From Ancylostoma caninum (taxonomy: Eukaryota > Nematoda > Chromadorea > Rhabditida > Ancylostomatidae), in the NCBI GenBank assembly GCA_037903475.1, contig JBAJFG010000102.1, forward strand, positions 1,080,001 through 1,144,000: a stretch of 64,000 nucleotides of DNA, in the 5' to 3' direction. Below, piece by piece: positions 58,620 to 64,000 of the stretch. Below the pieces are notes generated by a model, which saw only the letters and a program-made list of their open reading frames with translations, ran no database searches and had not been told where the DNA came from. Position 1 is the first letter of the stretch, and every line of letters begins with the position of its first letter. The position numbers were made by a program, and so were the translations under genes.

Positions 58620-60150
58620 CGTTTACTACTTTTACTTTCCAGATCTTTTATGTGCACGAGTTGTTGAGGACACTTCTTATTTGCGTATTCTGAACATTAA
58701 TAACTTTACTACTTTTTTTACTAATAACTCATCTAGGTTAATGTTAAAATTGTCGTCGTAAGGAAGCATTTCGCCGAATGAACTCCTATCTAGCTTTCAA
58801 AGGTCATATAACTATTAAAAATATCCCATTTAAATGAGTATCCATAAATCTGAGTAACATTTTGAAGATTTGTCCTCTTTTCTCTTCGTTCTCGCATCAC
58901 TGCTTCTATTCTAATATTGTTCCACTAACGGAAAAAATTTAAACTTGGCGTTCTACGGTAAGCGATAAATGTCACAGCCATGCACTTTCCTAGACATTCG
59001 TATAAAGGTCATTCTCATGGAATCGTGCACTTTCGCGTACAATTCGTGCAGTTTCTTGCCCACTCGTGCACGTTTGCACACCTTCGTACTCCTTAGGTTT
59101 ATCGACCTCCCTCCGCGTCCGTAGCGAGGGCTGATTTCCTTGTCAAAATGAAAAAAAGTTTGGAATCAGGGCAGGTTTTTGAGCTTGTTGCAGAAGCTTG
59201 TTTCAACAGCAATATACACATTTGGCTGGTCATGATCCAAGTCCTCTTGCTCCTTCCTAAGTAAAATCATTCCTATCATTTGGACAAATAAAATAATAGG
59301 TGGAAAAAAATGGACGATAAGCAAATCTGGCATTTAAAATGCTCATTCCTGCAGCAAAACTACTCTCTGGAACTTTCTCCGGGACACATTTTTCAGTTCT
59401 GGGGAACAGGCCTTTTTGCTTGCTTGAAATGAAACTAGATCCACTTCAGCTCCGTTCCTGAACGCCTTATAATAGCCGGTGTACCAATTACGCTTCCAGA
59501 TAGCTTCGGCAAAGATTCTGAGCTTATACCCTCAGGATATTTAAGTTCTACCCAAGCTGAGATTTTGGTTAAACTTTTGTTGCTAGCTTCCCCCCCCCCC
59601 TCCCCTCGCCCCCTCCGCCCACATCGGATTTGGCTGTGATTTGTTAGTTGTGGTGATTTTCCCAGGCTTATCCGTGGAATTTTCCTCGTTTTCCTCAATC
59701 TTTCTTAGTTTTTTCCTCAATATCCCTCAACCTATAGTTCTCAACTTTTCCTGGATTAACATGAATCTTATAGAAATTGTTTTGTGGATACTGTTTTTTG
59801 TTCATGTCTACAGTGAGCTATCCTATACAATGAGCTTAATGAGCTCATTTGTCAGGAATAAAAGCAACATTTGTCCAGAAATGTCCCACAACACCATTTG
59901 AGAAAAGTTCAGAGAGCAAAAATTTTTTATCTCAGGTTTAGTTATCCTTGAAGCTCTAAGCAATTACCGAATTACTCTAGCAATTACCAATTACCGAATT
60001 ACCGATTTGAGCAAATGAGCTAAATGGACCAAAAGCACAAATGTGGGCGTGGCCAAGTTGGCCACGAACATGCCACGAAGAATTAAATAGATAAAATTAA
60101 TGAAAGAATAAAAAGCAAACAAAAATAGAAAAAAAGTTAAAGAAGGGCTC
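58620..60150. other. Stretch without recognised gene
   Basis: A C-run near 59590 and ordinary AT-rich sequence. I see no supported exon. Confidence 0.5.
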
Positions 60151-60152
60151 CG

Positions 60153-60252
60153 TTTCGTCCCTTCCCTTATACAGAGAAAAGGAAAACTAAGCAACCTCCC
60201 GCGGAACTCCTCAGTAAGGAGGGGAGGTTGTTTACTGGTAGAGGAAACTAAC
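60153..60252 (-). ncRNA. Structured motif copy C
   Basis: On the minus strand CTGAGGA-GTTCC is followed by GGGAC-GAAACGG. The outer helix pairs 60191-60200 with 60223-60231, including GGGAGGTTG/CAACCTCCC, and the internal hairpin is CTCCT-TACTG-AGGAG. Like copy A it begins at a consensus splice donor (ACAG|GTTAGT). It is the copy closest to A, although their flanks are unrelated. Confidence 0.5.
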
Positions 60253-60379
60253 CTGTAATGTTGGCGTCCTCGTGGTGATTTCGTCGAGTTTCCCTGTCGC
60301 TGCTCCCGTCCGTCAAAAGCTTGAAAGGATCTGTAGAATGGAGAAAAGTCAGGTTCTGGTGGCCCATTCCGTCCTCCAT
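60253..60379 (-). CDS. Candidate first coding exon ahead of motif C
   Basis: An acceptor TTTTTGATAG at 60401-60410 on the minus strand is followed by a 21 nt leader, an ATG, and 42 codons beginning MEDGMGHQNLTFLHS, ending in phase 1 at the strong donor ACAG|GTTAGT. The frame is preceded by an in-frame stop, as in a trans-spliced first exon. The alternative frame is open too. No downstream exon was identified. Confidence 0.35.
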
Positions 60380-60409
60380 CCTCGTGACTGGGTGTTAGAA
60401 CTATCAAAA

Positions 60410-61800
60410 ATTAGGTATCAATAAGCCCCGCCTACTTTTAGCTTGAGTGGCAATTCTTGTATCCCTATTGCTTCCAGAAAATTCTTCTTCTTGAACTATC
60501 ACAAAACGATTTTTTTCTATGCGAAGTTTATAAAAGTCTATGAAACGTGTAAAGACATATAAAGAAACTGAAGACTATTAAAATCATTGAATTTCTTGCA
60601 AATAAGGAGTGTTGCCACAATTTTTCTTAGGTCAGATAGTACGCTTTTTGAGTAACTGCTCATCCAGGAAATAAATGTTGAGCCAAACGTGCTCAGCTTC
60701 TTCCTCTTCCAAGCTTTTCCTCTCCGAAAGGAGCATATTTCGTTTCTTGCACGCACGCTGTGGCACTAATTATGTTACGCAAAACACACATATGTGTGCA
60801 CGACGCTGCAATTTGATTGAGATATCCACTCGGACGACTCATCCTTTTCTGAGGATGTTCGTCTGTGTTGTTTTCCGTACATAGATATGCTTCCTTATTT
60901 CTTTCTTTGAGATCTACACTATTCATATTGAGAAACATCACAATGTCCCAAAAATTGATGTAGTTTTGCGCATCTACAACAAACGCTCTATCGACCTATA
61001 TGCATAAACGATCAATATTCTATTCTATTCTATTTATTACGCTTCTTAGGAAAGACGTACAACAGCACATAAATTAGCAACTCAACAACCAGTAAAACAT
61101 TAAGAACTCAGCATGTAAAATGAAAACAGAATACAACATGAGGGGAACAACAGTAATGAACAAGGCACAGTCTTCGTACCTCTGTGGGCCGAGCAATTAT
61201 CATGAGCCAAGCAATTTTCTCGCCATAATACGTTTAAACTGACCAAAAGTTGATGGGATTACGATGCCACGCTATAAACGCTGGGTTTTGCCTGGGTCAG
61301 CGCTGCGGTCCTCCTGCTGCTTATTTGATAATGCATAACAATTTCATCCGAACAGGAACTTGGGAACATTCCCAGCTGGGAGCAACTGAACTTCAAAGAG
61401 CCCACACCCGTTCCAGCGCTCACGTGTTCATGAATACGTGTACGTTACTGGTGCTATTTTTACACAAAAACCCCTTATCTTTCAAAAATGCCTTATCCAT
61501 TGTTTTACCTTGTAGAGTCAATTGAAGGATTAGTTAAAAATAGGCGTAGATTGTGAAACATTCTGTGCATTCGCAACACTCGCAGCTCAGTCGCCTCTGC
61601 CTTTCTGGAAAAGCGGGAATTTTCCGTCTCTAGTAATTTTCTTCATTTGTTTCTGGAGCTAAATTTTTTTCCGATCAGCTAAATGTCTCCAGTTTATCTT
61701 AGTATGATTTCAATTCTTCAAGGCTTACCATTCTTTCCGTTGTTTTCTAAAATCATAAATTACTAGAAAATAAAAAGAAACAATTGGAAAAATGCCTCAA
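60410..61800. other. Stretch without recognised gene
   Basis: It contains a short ATTCT repeat near 61020 but no supported exon. Confidence 0.5.
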
Positions 61801-61806
61801 CGTCCG

Positions 61807-61891
61807 TTCCGTACTTTACCCTTATACGGAAGCTGAGCTGAAAGCTAGGACTTCCTCCAGTACTCATCAGTAAGAGAGTTAAGTCCTAAGC
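61807..61891 (-). ncRNA. Structured motif copy D
   Basis: On the minus strand CTGATGA-GTACT is followed by AGTAC-GGAA. The helix is perfect but with different bases from copies A-C, which is a compensatory change. The core GAAA is altered to GGAA, so a hammerhead-type site would be inactive here. The outer helix GCTTAGGACTT/AAGTCCTAGC and hairpin ACTC/GAGT are kept. Confidence 0.45.
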
Positions 61892-62639
61892 TTCAACCTA
61901 AAATATGAGTTTTAAAAAAAATGTTCAAGTTCTTCCATTCCATAATTAATTTGGCTGATTAAAACTCACTCGCATACGTCCATTTTTCTATTAGAAGGCC
62001 TCTGTTCATTTTTTTTGGTATCCATTTTTTTTATTTGCTCAGAAAAAGTGAAGATATTTGTGTTTCAGTGCAAAAAAAACTGGATGCATATCAAATAACA
62101 CTAATAATATTTCCACATCCAATATTTGACTTCTCCAAAATTGGCTAAAAGGATGAGAATAATGCCAAATCCCCTTCATCCAGGTTTTTTCCCTATTTTT
62201 TCTAAAAATCAAAATTCCCGGACTGATTCCACTGACCTTAGATTTTGCCGAATACACGTGAATTCGCAGTCCACGCGGCTTTTCATGGAGGTTTTTCCTT
62301 CCGTTGCAGCTGCAGGTTCTATGGGCTATTGTTCAGCGCTTAAAATAGCCCCAAACTTTGGCCTTAGGACAATTGGCTAAATATCTGCCATGCTTACTGG
62401 GTAGTAATCAATTCTTACATAATTACGTTAACAAACATGCCCTCAAATCCTGGTTTTTTATGGAAGAGGATTTATCCCTTGGGATTGACGTATCCTGAAA
62501 CGTGAAGCACTACCCAAACTGGGATAATCCTGCCTCACAGCTATCCTAGCGATCTGGCCTGAAGCGCTGCGCGGGCCTGCATTTGGCATTCCGCGTTAAT
62601 TACCCGCTCATTCATAGCGTTTCAGCGGCAATTTCTATA

Positions 62640-63060
62640 GGCGACATTGAGTCGGCGGCAGCCGCGGCGGCTCCGCATCGCTGCTCAGCTGAGCGGCTCG
62701 TCTTCAGTTGACCTTCGGCCCGCGGACCGCGCGCGGACTTCTGCTAGAAAGCTGCCAGCTGTTGCTGTGTCGCCGTCGCCAAGCCAGTACTTCTCATAGG
62801 ATCGCACCGCCACCGCCGCCGCCGCCGCTGACGACGACGACGATATCTGCCGCTCATCTGGCTGCGCGTATCGATCCACATAGGCTCTCTTCCCGCATGC
62901 TTAACGCTACTTAACCACCTCAACGCGGGGCTTGTAATCGAGTTACGTGAGGTGACGCCGCGCGGCTGCATCGCCACTGTGTGCCGAACGTCGCGCCGCG
63001 TGCCGCTCGAAAACGCGATGACGACATCGCGATCGGCTGCAGCGTCGCGTCGCCGCCAGC
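62640..63060. promoter_or_regulatory. GC-rich, CpG-dense island, possible promoter or first exon
   Basis: GC content and CpG frequency are clearly higher than anywhere else in the window, with CCGCCG and GACGACGACG triplet runs. On the minus strand a 64-codon frame (62879-62685) reads MDRYAQPDERQ, then poly-Ser/poly-Ala and RSYEKYWLGDGDTATAGSFL. On the plus strand other frames are open. It may be the 5' region of a gene to the right or left. Direction not decided. Confidence 0.35.
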
Positions 63061-63526
63061 GATGTTTTGCTGTGAAATTCTGCTTTCTCTCTATGTGTGT
63101 GCGTGTGTATATACATTTCCGCGTTGATAGGTTCTTGTTGCCATGGGGCGGTGATTTTATAGACGTCGTCCCGACGCGGGCTCAGCTGGTCACAATTACT
63201 TCATCGTATGTGGTCTCATTGAAAACTATACCGTATAGCTGGCTCGATTCAGGAATGGTGTGCTCTTTATGCTCTATTTTTACCTGGCTATTATCTTTTT
63301 GTGTTGTTTAGGGTCCACCCTACGCTATTATGTTCTTTTTTCCTATTTAGACAACGCCATAACTACCTTTCGAGTTTGTCGCGGCGCCGAAAAACCGGAA
63401 CGAGCGGTAGACTCCGCCCATTTTTCCTGAAACCATGTTGTGCTCGAATCGTAGCTGCCATAAGGAGACTTCTTAGACATTTTTCGGTTTCATCCAAGCT
63501 TCTCTGGAGATTATCACTTGATTTTT

Positions 63527-63612
63527 CATTCATTCATTCATTCATTCATTCATTCATTCATTCATTCATTCATTCATTCACCCATTCATTCGCTCATTCA
63601 TTCATTCGTTCT
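63527..63612. repeat. (TTCA)n microsatellite
   Basis: About 20 TTCA units with a few substitutions. This is the third TTCA locus in the window. Confidence 0.97.
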
Positions 63613-64000
63613 TCCCATTTTTCTCTCTTTCTCAGCTTTTCGAAGATATTCTTGAAATACAGCTAGATTCCCTGAATCTCTTGCAAAACATTGAAGGGGT
63701 GGGGCTTACTTTGAAGGCGTTTCTTGTCCACCAATCAGAGCGAGGCCAAGAAATTTCGCTCGAACGCTTCGATTTCCTCTGGGCAGAAGCTACGTAAAAT
63801 GTCTAGAATGTGATTGCTCTACGATGTCACTCAGTGCCTATTATCCGAGAGAGATTGTTCCTGGATTACGAAACCCATCATTAAGTAAAAACGCTTACTT
63901 CAAGACATGAAAAGCCAGAGCTGATGAGGATTAATCTTTCATCTAAGGTTTGATCAGTTTTCAACGTCTCTGACCTTTTTTTAAATAATAATCTTTTATC
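63613..64000. other. Right edge without recognised gene
   Basis: I see nothing supportable in this stretch. Confidence 0.5.

Overview
The window looks like nuclear DNA of a nematode, most likely a rhabditine or strongylid worm. The evidence is compact exons with TTTTCAG|/|GTAAGT borders, a Patched-related (PTR) gene of typical worm architecture, a tRNA-Gly(GCC) that matches my memory of the C. elegans sequence, tRNA-derived SINEs and a dense load of small DNA transposons. There is no bacterial-style gene organisation, and most of the 64 kb is intron or intergenic DNA. The species cannot be named from sequence alone.

Region 1 (1-23.1 kb) is dominated by one plus-strand gene: the last 19 exons (2842-22649, 728 codons in continuous phase) of a PTR-family membrane protein. 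Its first half lies outside the window or was not found. It has lost the acidic residues normally present in TM4 and TM10 of this RND-type fold. Its 7.3 kb intron (12979-20240) is a transposon nest. It holds a TTAA-flanked MITE sitting in one of two copies of an older repeat, a long TG-rich microsatellite, and an antisense Penelope-like retroelement. In that retroelement the GIY-YIG endonuclease lies N-terminal to the reverse transcriptase, the reverse of the canonical order.

Region 2 (23-39.5 kb) has few convincing genes. It holds TTCA and TTTA microsatellites, two degenerate repeat arrays, a 1.18 kb element with long terminal inverted repeats and TA target duplications that carries tRNA-like segments, and a few isolated candidate exons.

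Region 3 (39.5-44.2 kb) is a tandem array of about 235 bp units, each with one minus-strand tRNA-Ala(TGC): 16 full-length copies plus one truncated. An 843 bp foldback element carrying tRNA-like Pol III promoter segments in both arms has jumped into it with a 3 bp TCA duplication.

Region 4 (44.2-64 kb) holds a second SINE copy, a minus-strand multi-exon gene for an unrecognised, probably secreted protein (46577-48665, with a possible signal-peptide exon and TATA box near 49.5 kb), a 60 bp minisatellite, tRNA-Gly(GCC), and a GC-rich island at 62.6-63.1 kb.

Scattered through the window, always in the same orientation, are four copies of an approximately 85-105 nt motif. It has compensatory changes in its paired segments and a hammerhead-like core (CTGANGA ... 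GAAA). This, the permuted Penelope element and the foldback insertion in the tRNA array are the observations most worth following up.
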